This document shows, one piece after another, positions 45,450-56,100 of a stretch of DNA of 64,000 nt. The notes under the pieces were generated by a model. It did not search any database. It was given only the letters and a program-made list of their open reading frames with translations, and had not been told where the DNA came from. A program made the translations under genes and the position numbers. Within the stretch, counting starts at the first letter, position 1, and the number at the start of each line of letters is the position of its first letter. This DNA is from Streptococcaceae bacterium ESL0687 (GTDB taxonomy: Bacteria > Bacillota > Bacilli > Lactobacillales > Streptococcaceae): the NCBI GenBank assembly GCA_029392475.1, contig CP113940.1:868001-932000 (forward strand), written 5' to 3'.

Positions 45450-47309
45450 CTATTCCTTGTCCTTTAATTCCTGATCAATCCGAGCTGACAGTTGGTACAT
45501 GGTTCGGTCAAAAAGTTCATAACCTCCCCTAGCAACTGCCTGCCACAAGGCGATTGAAAGACCTAGGTCTTCCTGCCTCATTTTTTCAATGGCTTCATGC
45601 GAAAGGTAAAAAAGATTACTATCTGTTTGGCTTTTTACCGTAAAATCACCACTATTTTCATGAATTAGGGTATATTCACCGATTGTCATTCCTGGCATTA
45701 AGACAGCAACAACCCTTCTTTCAAGATTATCCCTATCACCAGAAAGCTCAACGGAAATTCGTCCCTTCATTATGAAATAAATGCCTGATTTTGATGTATG
45801 AGGTTCAAAAATAGGCGTTTTGGCCGGATAAAAAATCGGTTCGAGATAAGCCACAAATCTATCTTTTTCCTGATCTGAAAAATAATCAAAAAACTCAAAA
45901 TCCTTTAAGGGTGTTGTCTCCACATCCTCTAAGGGTAAATCATCTGAATACTTATCAAGGATTTGATTTTCTGCCCACTGGAGAGCTGATTCACTAAGTT
46001 TAAATAATTTTAAACCCTCAGGAATATTACTTAAGTTTTCTGACTTAAACTTGGGATCGATAATGGCAATTGATTTTCCGTCCTCAATTTGGTCCTTGGC
46101 AATTTTATAGAGCATGGATCTGACAATATCACTATTACTTCCATCTGCAACAGAATCAACAAAGGTTATATCATAAATAAAAGTATCAACTCCCTCAGAT
46201 TCTTGGAGGGATTCTCTAATTAATTTTTCCGCACCAGAAAAAAGGATGTCTCCCTGGGCTTCAATTACCTTAGCTCTTGGTCCATATTGAATTAAGATAT
46301 CTTCTTCTTCCTTGGTCCGTCTTAAAATAGAGGGTCTTTCATCAATCGTGTAGATTGCCTTGATGGCTGATGAGGCAGCTCGGGCAATGTTCATGATATG
46401 AAGGTGAAGCTCCCTACTCATGGCTTCAAAGGCTTTAACCCCTCTAATAGAATTTCCGTGGCTATCAAGTCTTGGTGAAAAGACAGCTATGGCTAACTGC
46501 CCTGGTAGAACTCCAATAATTCCACCTCCAACACCTGACTTAGCTGGAAGACCAACAGAGGTCATCCAGTCACCAGCCCCATCATACATACCTGCTGTCA
46601 TCATAACTGAAAGCACACGTTCGACAATTTCTGGACTAACAATTCTTTTTTTACTCAGGGGATGGATTCCATCATTTGCAAGGGTTACGGCCATAAGGGC
46701 CAAGTCTTCAGCATTAACCAAGGTTGAACATTGTTCAAAGTAAGCAGCCAGCACTTCTTCTGGATTACCCTCAATAATGCCAAAATTTTTAAGCATCCAG
46801 GCAATGGCCCGGTTCCTATGCCCAGTTTCAGACTCTGATTGAAAGACACCAAAATCAGGATGGAGTTCCCGCCCTGCAAAATCTGAATAAAATTTTCTTA
46901 TTCTCTCATAACGTTCTTCAGAAGATCTTCCCTTAACAAGGGATGTACTGGTTATGGCACCTGAATTAATCATCCCATTTTTAGGACGATTGGACCTAGC
47001 ATCTAAAGATATTTCATTAAAGGCATCTCCTGATGGTTCTACATCAATTTTTTTATCAACCGTTTCAAAACCATTGTCTGAAATGGCCAAGGCATAGGTG
47101 AAAGGTTTTGAGATTGATTGGATGGTAAAAAGTTGATCGGTATCGCCGTACTTGTAGACCTGTCCATCAGCTGTGGCTAAAACTATCGCAAATTTATCAG
47201 GATCCACCTTAGCTAGTTCTGGGATATAATTTGCAACCTTCCCTTCCCTATCGTTTTTAAAGCGATTATAAATATCCTTTAGGTATTTTTCTATTGGTGA
47301 TTTAGTCAT
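45450..47309 (-). CDS. glsA: Glutaminase with STAS and cyclic-nucleotide-binding-like domains
   Basis: The 619-residue protein is twice the size of a plain glutaminase. Residues about 20-305 are the serine-type glutaminase (FTIQSISKPFTYALAIS with the SxxK nucleophile motif; PKNGMINSGAIT; GVGGGIIGVLPGQLAI), which turns glutamine into glutamate and ammonia. Residues about 330-445 look like a STAS domain (VDTFIYDITFVDSVADGSN). Residues about 480-600 form a cNMP-binding fold (IFEPHTSKSGIYFIMKGRIS; VLMPGMTIGEYTLI). Such fusions exist in other bacteria and suggest regulation or membrane docking. A GGGGG-rich ribosome site supports the start. Confidence 0.9.
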   Translation of the reverse strand: MTKSPIEKYLKDIYNRFKNDREGKVANYIPELAKVDPDKFAIVLATADGQVYKYGDTDQLFTIQSISKPFTYALAISDNGFETVDKKIDVEPSGDAFNEISLDARSNRPKNGMINSGAITSTSLVKGRSSEERYERIRKFYSDFAGRELHPDFGVFQSESETGHRNRAIAWMLKNFGIIEGNPEEVLAAYFEQCSTLVNAEDLALMAVTLANDGIHPLSKKRIVSPEIVERVLSVMMTAGMYDGAGDWMTSVGLPAKSGVGGGIIGVLPGQLAIAVFSPRLDSHGNSIRGVKAFEAMSRELHLHIMNIARAASSAIKAIYTIDERPSILRRTKEEEDILIQYGPRAKVIEAQGDILFSGAEKLIRESLQESEGVDTFIYDITFVDSVADGSNSDIVRSMLYKIAKDQIEDGKSIAIIDPKFKSENLSNIPEGLKLFKLSESALQWAENQILDKYSDDLPLEDVETTPLKDFEFFDYFSDQEKDRFVAYLEPIFYPAKTPIFEPHTSKSGIYFIMKGRISVELSGDRDNLERRVVAVLMPGMTIGEYTLIHENSGDFTVKSQTDSNLFYLSHEAIEKMRQEDLGLSIALWQAVARGGYELFDRTMYQLSARIDQELKDKE

Positions 47310-47342
47310 CTGCCTGCCCCCTTTTCCCTAAAATGATTAAAA

Positions 47343-47364
47343 ATAACTCTCCTAGGAAAGTTAT
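47343..47364 (-). terminator. Terminator of the rnr-smpB unit
   Basis: ATAACTTTC and GAGAGTTAT pair around CTAG on the minus strand, followed by TTTTTAA. The hairpin includes the smpB stop codon. Confidence 0.7.
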
Positions 47365-47825
47365 CTGTTATAGTTTTTTAATTGTCGGGCAATTTCCCTG
47401 TTCTGTTCCTTACGTTTGATAGTTTCTCGTTTGTCATAGTTTTTCTTACCTCGCGCAAGGCCCATTAAAACTTTGGCAAAACCATCTTTAAGGTAAACTT
47501 TTAAGGGAACAAAGGTCATCCCATTTGTTGAAAGTTCACCTGCAATTTTTGCAATTTGTTTTTTATGAAGGAGGAGCTTTCTAGATCTAACAGGATCAAC
47601 ATTTGTAATATTTCCTTGTTCATAAGGGGAGATATGGACATTAGACAGCCAAACCTCTCCATTTCTAACCCGGGCAAAACCATCCTTGAGGGTAATCCTA
47701 GCTGCACGAATACTTTTTATCTCCGTACCAGTTAGGACAATCCCTGCCTCAAAGGTTTCGACGATTTCATAATCGTGGCTTGCTTTTTTATTTTGTGCGA
47801 CTACGTTTCCCTGACCCTTTGGCAT
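47361..47825 (-). CDS. smpB: SsrA-binding protein SmpB
   Basis: The 154-residue protein has the SmpB core ([40 protein letters not shown]) and the C-terminal tail [20 protein letters not shown], which enters the mRNA channel. It brings tmRNA to stalled ribosomes. It overlaps the 3' end of rnr by 38 bp, and the two act in the same trans-translation and RNA decay pathway. Confidence 0.95.
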   Translation of the reverse strand: MPKGQGNVVAQNKKASHDYEIVETFEAGIVLTGTEIKSIRAARITLKDGFARVRNGEVWLSNVHISPYEQGNITNVDPVRSRKLLLHKKQIAKIAGELSTNGMTFVPLKVYLKDGFAKVLMGLARGKKNYDKRETIKRKEQNREIARQLKNYNR

Positions 47826-50169
47826 TGTTTCTCCCCTTCTTGTTAGATTTTACTACTTGCTTGTAAAAAGGTTTTTTATCTTTACTTCCAGAAGATTTTC
47901 TCTTGTTTCTTGAATCTCTTCTAGGCTGGTTGGACTTATCCCTGTCATTACCTTTAGATTTATCCCTTGATCTACCAGCCTTCTTGCTTCTTTTTTCATG
48001 AACGTCTAGATCGCTTGGAAGGTGTTCAAAGTCAATATCTCCCGTATTACGATCAGCCTTAGTAAGCCCAACTTTAACCTCTTGACCTACCTTGAAGATA
48101 AGACCTGATTTTTCCCCCTCAAGGGTCATGGTGCGTTCATGATAGCGGAAGTATTCCTTGCCTAAAGACTTGATATGAACCAGGCCTTCAATGGTATTTG
48201 GTAGTTCAACAAAGAAACCGAAGGTCGTAACTGATGAAATAACACCTGTAAATTCTTGGCCAACATATTGCTCCATGTATTCGGCTTTTTTCATCTTTTC
48301 AACTTCACGCTCAGCATCAACAGCCCTACGCTCCATTTGACTAGAATGTTTGGCAATCTCAGGAATCTTCTCTGTCCAGTATTCAATTACTTGCTCACTT
48401 GGAGAAGTCATCTCTCTAATTAAGCGGTGAACAATTAGGTCTGGGTACCTTCTGATTGGACTTGTAAAATGAGTATAATTTTCTGCAGCTAGACCATAGT
48501 GACCTTCATTATTTTCATCGTATCTGGCCTGTTGCATTGATCTTAACAGCATGGTTGCAAGGACTTCCTCACCTGGTTTACCCTTAATTTTCTCCATAAA
48601 CTGCTGTAAATCTTTTTGTCCCATCTTTTGGGCTGTTCCCTTAATTGGTATTCCAAAGGCTGAAGCAAAATCAATAAACCTGGTAAGTTTGTCAGCCTTA
48701 GGATGCTCATGGATACGGTAAATGAAAGGAAGATTTAGACTTGAAAAATGACCAGCTACAGTTTCGTTAGCAACCAGCATGAAGCTTTCAATTAATCTTT
48801 CAGCAACTCCCCTATTACGTTTAATAATATCAATTGGGTTTCCGGCCTCATCGACAATAATTTTAGCTTCTTCGGTATCAAAGTCAATTGCTCCGCGCCT
48901 TTTACGCATGGCTTCTAAAATTTTGTGCAAGTCAGCCATGAGTTTAATGCTTTCAAGAAGGACTTCATATCTCTCTGTCAGCTCATCATCGCCTGCAATT
49001 ATCTTATTAACATCACTATAGGTCATCCGTTCTGTTGTCTTAATGATTGATTGAGAAATCTGATAGTCAACAACACGACCCTCATGATTAATCTCCATAA
49101 CACATGACTGTGTCAGACGATTAACCTTAGGGTTTAAAGAACAAATCCCGTTTGACAGGCGTTCTGGTAGCATAGGAACCACACGGTCTGTAACATAGAC
49201 ACTGGTTCCTCTTTCATAGGCCTCCTTGTCTAGTGGTGACTCATTGGTCACATAGTGGGATACGTCTGCAATATGAACACCCAACTCATAATTTCCATTT
49301 GGTAAAAGGTTAATATGAACCGCATCGTCAAGGTCCTTGGCGTCTGCTCCGTCAATGGTAAAAATAATCTGATCCCTGTAGTCAACACGACCCATAAGGT
49401 CATCTTCTGAAACTATTTCAGGAACCGCATTCGCCTGATCAATAACCTCTTCAGGAAATTCACTTCTAATATCCATTCCTTCAAGAACTTCAAGAACATC
49501 AATCCCCTTGTCTGTTGGGTTTCCGATAATTTCTGTTACCAGTCCCTGCATGGAAGTTGGAAACTCTTCATCAAGATAGTGGGTGATTTCAACTTTAACA
49601 ATCTGTCCATCTTCTGGTCTTAGTCCTTTAGGGCTTAGGTAGGTATTGAAGGGTACCTTTTTATTTTTACTTTTGATGTAACCGATCAAGTCACTTTCTT
49701 CTTCCTCTTCCTTAGAAAAGGCAAAAAATTGACCTACCATTTGCTTAAGGTCATGGCTAACAATTCCTACAACCTTCCCTTCAGCTGAAGTTCCTTGCAG
49801 ATCATTGGCAGGTTTTGTTATTTCAATCTGAACCGTATCTCGGTCAAGGGCAAGAAGGGTATTTCCCCGCGGAATAAAGACGTCTGGCTCATCTGAGGCA
49901 ATAGTTACAAAACCAAATCCATTAGCATTGGCATGAAAAATTCCTTCAATTCCTACAGGAGCTTGTTTTGCTGCCTTATCAACCCCATAAATCTCCCCCA
50001 AATCAGTAAAGGCTAAGTCACCTTCTGCTTCCATCTGGGCAATAACTTTTAAGTACTGTTTAAAGTCTTGGGCCTGATCAAGCCCCAAACTTCCTGCTAA
50101 TTCTTGAATGTTTACAGGATTTCCATCAGCCAAGCATTCTTTAATTTTATCTTTTATTTTAATATTCAT
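47788..50169 (-). CDS. rnr: Ribonuclease R
   Basis: The 793-residue protein has an N-terminal winged helix (1-60), two cold-shock domains, the RNB catalytic domain with [40 protein letters not shown] and [20 protein letters not shown], and a C-terminal S1 domain ([20 protein letters not shown]). A Lys/Arg/Ser-rich tail of about 60 residues follows. It degrades structured RNA from the 3' end and cooperates with SmpB/tmRNA. Confidence 0.95.
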   Translation of the reverse strand: MNIKIKDKIKECLADGNPVNIQELAGSLGLDQAQDFKQYLKVIAQMEAEGDLAFTDLGEIYGVDKAAKQAPVGIEGIFHANANGFGFVTIASDEPDVFIPRGNTLLALDRDTVQIEITKPANDLQGTSAEGKVVGIVSHDLKQMVGQFFAFSKEEEEESDLIGYIKSKNKKVPFNTYLSPKGLRPEDGQIVKVEITHYLDEEFPTSMQGLVTEIIGNPTDKGIDVLEVLEGMDIRSEFPEEVIDQANAVPEIVSEDDLMGRVDYRDQIIFTIDGADAKDLDDAVHINLLPNGNYELGVHIADVSHYVTNESPLDKEAYERGTSVYVTDRVVPMLPERLSNGICSLNPKVNRLTQSCVMEINHEGRVVDYQISQSIIKTTERMTYSDVNKIIAGDDELTERYEVLLESIKLMADLHKILEAMRKRRGAIDFDTEEAKIIVDEAGNPIDIIKRNRGVAERLIESFMLVANETVAGHFSSLNLPFIYRIHEHPKADKLTRFIDFASAFGIPIKGTAQKMGQKDLQQFMEKIKGKPGEEVLATMLLRSMQQARYDENNEGHYGLAAENYTHFTSPIRRYPDLIVHRLIREMTSPSEQVIEYWTEKIPEIAKHSSQMERRAVDAEREVEKMKKAEYMEQYVGQEFTGVISSVTTFGFFVELPNTIEGLVHIKSLGKEYFRYHERTMTLEGEKSGLIFKVGQEVKVGLTKADRNTGDIDFEHLPSDLDVHEKRSKKAGRSRDKSKGNDRDKSNQPRRDSRNKRKSSGSKDKKPFYKQVVKSNKKGRNNAKGSGKRSRTK

Positions 50170-50191
50170 TCTCTTCTCTTATTTTTCTTTC

Positions 50192-50217
50192 AAAAAAAGT
50201 TGGGAATCCCCCAACTT
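50192..50217 (-). terminator. Terminator between secG and rnr
   Basis: AAGTTGGG and CCCAACTT form a perfect 8-bp stem with a five-base loop and a T run on the minus strand. It would separate or attenuate rnr transcription. Confidence 0.85.
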
Positions 50218-50228
50218 AGCTTTTTTAT

Positions 50229-50486
50229 TTACTTACTTGATAATATTACTAACACAAAACCAATAATCAACCAAACAGTAACCATAAGGGCAGTAAATCT
50301 TTGCATTACGGCCTCAAATCCACGCGCCTTTCGCCTTTCAAACAACTGCTCACCACCACCTGATAAAGCACTGGCTGCTGAATCCTGTTTAGATGGTTGC
50401 ATGATAATTGAAATGATGATAATCACTGATAAAATAAGTAAAATTGTTACAAGTGCGTTATACATAGCTTCTCCTGAGTTTTTCAA
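50229..50486 (-). CDS. secG: Protein translocase subunit SecG
   Basis: The 85-residue protein has two membrane segments (about 5-25 and 65-83) and the SecG loop KQDSAASALSGGGEQLF. It is the small helper subunit of the SecYEG channel. The secG-rnr-smpB order is conserved in Streptococcaceae. A terminator follows before rnr. Confidence 0.92.
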   Translation of the reverse strand: MKNSGEAMYNALVTILLILSVIIIISIIMQPSKQDSAASALSGGGEQLFERRKARGFEAVMQRFTALMVTVWLIIGFVLVILSSK

Positions 50487-50543
50487 TATGCATATTATAG
50501 CATAAATTTATTTTTTTATCAGCATTAAGTCTTAAACTTATGC

Positions 50544-52286
50544 CTAATCCTGCTTATCTTCTACCTTAGCCTTGGCTGGTTTTTTCTTCTTAGGTTTCTT
50601 ACGGGTGCTCTTATTAAGATTTTCTTCAGATCTAACTTCCATCACCACCGGTAAAATAACTGGGCGACGTTTAGTTTGATCATAAAGGTATTTACCAAGA
50701 GCATCACGAATATCTTGTTTGATTTCAGTCCAGTCAAAATCACCCTTTTCAAGATAATTAATAACTGTTTGGTTGACTAAGTCTGAACTATCTTTGATTA
50801 AATCACGACTTTGTTTAACATAAACAAAACCTCTAGTGTGAACTTTAGCCTTACTGATAATTTTCTTTTCTTTTTTGCTGATTGTAATCACAGCAATGAA
50901 AATTCCATCCTCTGATAAAATCTTACGGTCACGTAGTACAATACTTCCGATATCACCAACACCGCTTCCGTCAATCATGATATTTTCAGCAGTTACAACT
51001 CCTGCCGGTACAAAAACACCATCCTCGTAAGAGATAACATCCCCACGTTTTAGGATAAAGATATCCTCAGGCTTGATTCCAACCTCCATGGCATGCTCAG
51101 CATGGGCTTCAAGTTCCCTATATTCCCCTTGGACTGGGATAAGGTTTTGAGGTTTCATGATATCAATCATTGTTTGCAAATCGCGAGAATTTGCATGTCC
51201 TGATACAGTTATCTCACTAGTAAGGAGTTTCATCACTCCACCAGCCCTGTAAACAATATTTTCTGTTTTAGCAACAAAGGTTTCCATTGAGACAGTTGGA
51301 CTTGTAACAGCAAAGACCAAATCACCCTCTTTAATTTTTACCTGCCTGTTACGACCAGTGGCCATATCAGCAACCGATCTAATAGGCTCACCCATACGAC
51401 CAGCTTCAAGAATTAAGACCTCATCGTCTGGATACTTTTTAAGTTCTTTTAAGGGGATAATCATGGCATCATCAACATTTAATTTACCTAAACGACGGGC
51501 AGTTTTTACTATTTGATCCATGTCATGGCCTGTAAAAGATACGACCCTTCCAGCTCTTGCTGCAGCATCAATTGTTTGTTGAATTCGGGCCAAGTTTCCA
51601 GCAACACTTGCTACAATTACACGACCTTCCCAGTCTGAAATTACGTCAAATATTTTTTCAGCAACTTCATTTTCACCAGATGACGGCGCACTTGCTAGGG
51701 CATTAGCCGAATCACTTAGAAGGGCTAAAACTCCCTGGCTACCAATTTCAGCTAGTCGTCCTAGATTAGTCTTATAACCTGCTGGAACTGCTGGATCAAA
51801 TTTAAAGTCACCTGTATAGACGATGTTCCCTTCCTCGGTTCCAATTACAATACCCAGGCTATCTGGAATTGTATGGGTTGTACTAAAGAAAGAAATATTA
51901 GCTGTTCCAAAGTCAATTTCAGTCTTTTCATTAACAATATGAAAATCATTGAATTTTTTAGTTAAGTCATAAGCCTTAACATTGATTTTAGCTAGCTCAA
52001 TTGTAAGTTCACTTCCAAAAACTGGTGCTTCAACCTGGGCAAGTAAATAAGGTAAGCCACCAATTGAATCCGGATGACCGTGAGTCAAGAAAATACCCGC
52101 AACACGGTCAGCATTTTCTTCTAAAAAAGTTGTGTCTGGAATTACAAAGTCAACCCCAAGCATCTCACTTTCAGGATATTTTAAACCGGCATCAAGGACA
52201 AAGATTGATTCATCTACCTCGACAGCATACATATTTTTTCCGAATTCACGAACCCCACCTAAGGGAATTATTTTTATATCACTCAT
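50544..52286 (-). CDS. rnjB: Ribonuclease J2
   Basis: The 580-residue protein is a metallo-beta-lactamase/beta-CASP nuclease (KIIPLGGVREFGKNMYAVEV; YTGDFKFDP; SGHANSRDLQTMIDIM). The metal motif HxHxDH is altered: residues 69-74 read HGHPDS, so the last histidine is serine. This loss marks the RNase J2 paralogue, which has little catalytic activity and works in a complex with RNase J1, so J1 should be encoded elsewhere. The basic C-terminus (STRKKPKKKKPAKAKVED) is typical. No J1 gene is in the window. Confidence 0.88.
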   Translation of the reverse strand: MSDIKIIPLGGVREFGKNMYAVEVDESIFVLDAGLKYPESEMLGVDFVIPDTTFLEENADRVAGIFLTHGHPDSIGGLPYLLAQVEAPVFGSELTIELAKINVKAYDLTKKFNDFHIVNEKTEIDFGTANISFFSTTHTIPDSLGIVIGTEEGNIVYTGDFKFDPAVPAGYKTNLGRLAEIGSQGVLALLSDSANALASAPSSGENEVAEKIFDVISDWEGRVIVASVAGNLARIQQTIDAAARAGRVVSFTGHDMDQIVKTARRLGKLNVDDAMIIPLKELKKYPDDEVLILEAGRMGEPIRSVADMATGRNRQVKIKEGDLVFAVTSPTVSMETFVAKTENIVYRAGGVMKLLTSEITVSGHANSRDLQTMIDIMKPQNLIPVQGEYRELEAHAEHAMEVGIKPEDIFILKRGDVISYEDGVFVPAGVVTAENIMIDGSGVGDIGSIVLRDRKILSEDGIFIAVITISKKEKKIISKAKVHTRGFVYVKQSRDLIKDSSDLVNQTVINYLEKGDFDWTEIKQDIRDALGKYLYDQTKRRPVILPVVMEVRSEENLNKSTRKKPKKKKPAKAKVEDKQD

Positions 52287-52429
52287 TTATTTTTCTCCAA
52301 TATATTTTAAAATCTTTTTTTCAAGCAACTACTATTAGTTACTACTGTCTAATACACTTTTTCAAGTATAGCATTTTTTGAAAAAATTTTCAATTTTGAT
52401 AGATTTGTTTGGTAGATATAATGTACTGG

Positions 52430-52438
52430 TGATATAAT
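52430..52438 (+). promoter_or_regulatory. Extended -10 promoter of the Nudix gene
   Basis: TGATATAAT fits TGnTATAAT and lies about 38 bp before the ATG. A second TATAAT (52417-52422) precedes it, with TTGATA 15 bp upstream. Confidence 0.5.
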
Positions 52439-52475
52439 AAAATACATTAACTGAGAAAATATTTAAGGAGAAGTT

Positions 52476-52919
52476 ATGACCGAAGATTTAACTCTTGACA
52501 GTAAAAGCGGCAGGCTCAATCTTCGAGTGGCTGCTTGGATTGAAGCTCATGATAAATTTTTAGTAGCCGAATTTCCAAATGGCAACATGTCCCTCATGGG
52601 AGGTCGAATCAAATTTGGCGAAAGTAGCCAAGAAGCCTTACAAAGAGAGGTTTTAGAAGAAAGCGGACAGGTGCTTAAGAACTTTCAGCTCATGGCCCTT
52701 GTGGAAAACTTTTATCAAAATGCTAGTAATTACCATGAACTCTTGTTTATTTATAGCTGTCAAATTGAAATCTTAGATAACTATGAATCTGAAGAAGAAT
52801 TTATGAAACTTAAATGGATAAGTAAAGAAGAGATGGCCCAAGTAAAACCTAAAATTCTTTTAAATTTGATTGATTTAAAGCCTAAAGATTATCCCCTACA
52901 CCTAGTCAACAGGGATTAG
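52476..52919 (+). CDS. Nudix hydrolase
   Basis: The 147-residue protein has a complete Nudix box, GGRIKFGESSQEALQREVLE followed by ESGQV, at about residues 46-70, which binds the divalent metal and cuts a nucleoside diphosphate linked to another group. The substrate is not predictable; the gene is not an obvious MutT. An AAGGAG ribosome site precedes ATG. It is an isolated plus-strand gene between minus-strand operons. Confidence 0.88.
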   Translation: MTEDLTLDSKSGRLNLRVAAWIEAHDKFLVAEFPNGNMSLMGGRIKFGESSQEALQREVLEESGQVLKNFQLMALVENFYQNASNYHELLFIYSCQIEILDNYESEEEFMKLKWISKEEMAQVKPKILLNLIDLKPKDYPLHLVNRD

Positions 52920-52954
52920 ATTTTACTCGTCTACCAATCTAGCTAGGGATTTTT

Positions 52955-53152
52955 TTATTCTTGCTTTTGGGAATCCTTAGAATCTTCCACCTGGTTAACA
53001 TAAGTGGCCATGATATAAAGGCCGTATACCTTAAAGGCCAACCAAGCCAGGATAAAGAAGATAACAAAGAAAATGTTTTTTGTAAAATAACTTAGACCAA
53101 AGAAAACAACTACTAAAACAACTAAAAGTAAAGTATGATCATTTTTTTTCAT
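52955..53152 (-). CDS. Small two-segment membrane protein of unknown function
   Basis: The 65-residue protein has hydrophobic segments at about residues 8-22 and 26-50 and a charged C-terminus (VNQVEDSKDSQKQE). No family is recognised. It lies 41 bp after the pyruvate carboxylase gene with no terminator between them, so it may be co-transcribed with it. A GGAGA ribosome site is present. Confidence 0.6.
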   Translation of the reverse strand: MKKNDHTLLLVVLVVVFFGLSYFTKNIFFVIFFILAWLAFKVYGLYIMATYVNQVEDSKDSQKQE

Positions 53153-53193
53153 AAAATATGGCTCTCCTTATTTCCTTGCTTTTCTTATTTTTC

Positions 53194-56100
53194 CTAATTT
53201 TTTTCTAGTTCAACTAGAAGGTCTCCTGTTTCAATCCTATCACCGTCTTGAACAAGAACCCTTTTAACAGTTCCTGCAAAAGGTGCTTGAATTGATGTTT
53301 CCATCTTCATGGCTTCTGTGATGAAAAGCCCGTCTCCCTTTTGTACCTTATCACCTGCTTTGACAAGAACCTTCAAGACAGAACCTGTCATCGTAGCACC
53401 GATTTCTTGATCATTACTTGAATCAGCCTTCGGATTTTTAATGGTTGATGTCTTAGCTGAAGCGTCATTGACGACAATCTCCCTTCTTTGACCATTAAGG
53501 TTAAAGTAAAGGGTTCTATCTCCTCTGTCATCAACATCCCCTACCTGATCCAAACGGATTAAAAGGCTTTTACCCTTTTCAAGTTCAAAGGTTATAGCCT
53601 CACCAACTTCCATACCCTGGAAGAAGGTTGGTGTATCAAGGAGATTGATGTCAGCATACTGATCATAGTTTTTTCTATAATCAAGGAAGACCTTAGGATA
53701 CATAATATAGCTTAACAGCTCTTCCTGCTTAGGTTTATAACCAATCAGCCCTTCAAGCTCTTGACTAAGAGCCTCAAAATCGACTTCCTTGGCTAAACTT
53801 CCTGGTCTTACTGTGTAAGCTTCTTGGTCCTTAAGGACTAATTTTTGAAGCTCCTTAGGGAAACCAAAGGCCGGTTGACCAAGGTCACCCCTAAAGAAGG
53901 AAATTACAGAATCTGGGAAGCTTAAATCACGCCCTTTTTCGTAGATATTTTCCTCATTTAGTCCATTTTCTACCATGAACAAGGCCATATCACCTACAAC
54001 CTTTGATGAAGGAGTAACTTTTACAATATCACCAAAAAGCATGTTAACAGTTTGGTACATCTTAGTTACCTCATCCCAACGATCTCCAAGACCTACACCC
54101 TTGGCCTGCTGCTGGAGGTTAGAATATTGTCCCCCTGGCATCTCATGCATATAAACAGAAGGATTAGGACCTGTCATGCCGTTTTCAAAGGCCTTGTAGT
54201 CAGCACGAACTCCCTGCCAGTACTGGTTAATCTTATCAGCATTTTCCACATCAAAGTCTGGTTTTCTATCAGAACCTTCAAGGGCATAATAAAGACTAGT
54301 CATACTTGGTTGACTTGTAGCACTACTCATAGCTGGGATGGCAAGGTCAACGATATCGACACCCGCACGGACAGCCTCTGCATAGGTAAAGATTCCATTA
54401 CCACTTGTATCATGAGTGTGAAGGTGGATTGGAAGACTTGTTACATCCTTAAGTTCAGAAATAAGCTCATAGGCAGCTTGCGGTTTCAAAAGACCAGCCA
54501 TGTCCTTGATGGCAATAATATGAGCTCCTAGGGCTTCAAGTTCACGTGCCAATTCCTTATAGTATTTAAGAGAATATTTTTGCCTGTTAGGATTATTGAT
54601 ATCTCCAGTGTAACAAATTGTTGCCTCAGCAATCTTACCAGCATCCCTAACGGCTTGGATTGATTTATCCATCTGCTCGACCCAGTTTAAGCTGTCAAAA
54701 ATTCTAAAGACGTCAATACCTTGGCTAGCTGCTTCCTTAATGAATTCAACTAGGACATTATCAGGATAGTTTGAATAACCTACAGCATTTGACCCCCTAA
54801 AGAGCATTTGCATTAAGGTATTAGGCATGGCAGCCCTAAATTTTCTAAGTCTTTCCCACGGATCTTCAGTTAGGAAACGGTAGCTCACATCAAAAGTTGC
54901 TCCCCCCCACATTTCAGCTGAAAAGAGGTTAGGAAAGGCTTTTTCTGTCAGGGAAGCTACTTCGAGTAAATCCTTGGTTCTTAGGCGGGTTGCTAGAAGA
55001 CTTTGGTGGGCATCCCTAAAGGTTGTATCTGTTAGTAAAATTTTCTTCTCTTCTTTAACCCAGTTAGAAACAGCATCAGCCCCTTCAAGATCTAAGACAT
55101 TTTTTGCAGTAATAATTTTTTTATCAGGAAGATTTAAATCCTTTGGTAGATACCTATCTGAGATAAATTTTTTCGATTTTTCAACTCCTGGAAAACCATT
55201 AACTGTGATTTGACTAATGTATTTCAAAGTTTTATTCCCGCGGTCACGAGTGGCTGAGAACTTAAATAGGTCAGGCTCATTGTCAATAAATGTTGTAAGG
55301 GCAGTACCTGATCTAAAGGCTTCATGATTGATTACGTTTTGCATGAAGGGAATATTTGTCTTAACTCCGCGAATCCTAAATTCCCTTAGACAGCGCTCCA
55401 TTTTTTGGATGGCCTGTTCAAGACTACTTGCATGGGTACAAACTTTTACCAGAAGGGAGTCAAAGTAAGGTGTTACTACTGCCCCTGCGTAGGCGTTCCC
55501 AACGTCAAGACGGACTCCGAACCCACCTGGAGAGCGGTAGGTATCGATTTTACCAGTATCTGGCATAAAATCATTGAGGGGATCTTCTGTGGTAATCCTA
55601 CATTGAATAGCAACTCCCTTGTGGGTAATCTCTTCCTGCTTAGGAATACCACACTCTTCAAGGGTTAGACCTTGGGCAATTAGGATTTGACTTTGGACAA
55701 TATCGATGTCTGTAATCATCTCAGTTATAGTATGCTCAACTTGGACACGAGGATTTACCTCGATAAAGTAAAAATCATCATCTTCAACTAAGAATTCGAC
55801 AGTACCTGCATTAACATAGCCCACATGCTTCATAATCTGAACGGCTGCCTGACAAATTTTGTCTCGCATCTCATCTGTAAGAGAAATACAGGGTGCAACT
55901 TCTACAACCTTTTGGTGTCTTCTTTGAACAGAACAGTCCCTTTCAAAAAGATGAACCACATTACCGTGCTCGTCCCCTAAAATTTGAACCTCAATGTGCT
56001 TAGGTTGACCAATATATCTTTCAGCGTAAACTTCATCACTTCCAAAGGCTGATTTGGCCTCACTTCTTGCCCTTTCATAACCCTCTCTAGCCTCTTTTTC

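Noticed and set aside
52025-52381. Long plus-strand reading frames over rnjB and similar ones over trxB, pyc and other genes
   Set aside because: They lie antisense to genes with clear family motifs, lack ribosome sites and have no protein-like composition.
52935-52960. Possible terminator after the Nudix gene (AATC-tagctag-GGATT with a T run)
   Set aside because: The stem is only four or five bases; too weak to support, although some terminator is expected there.
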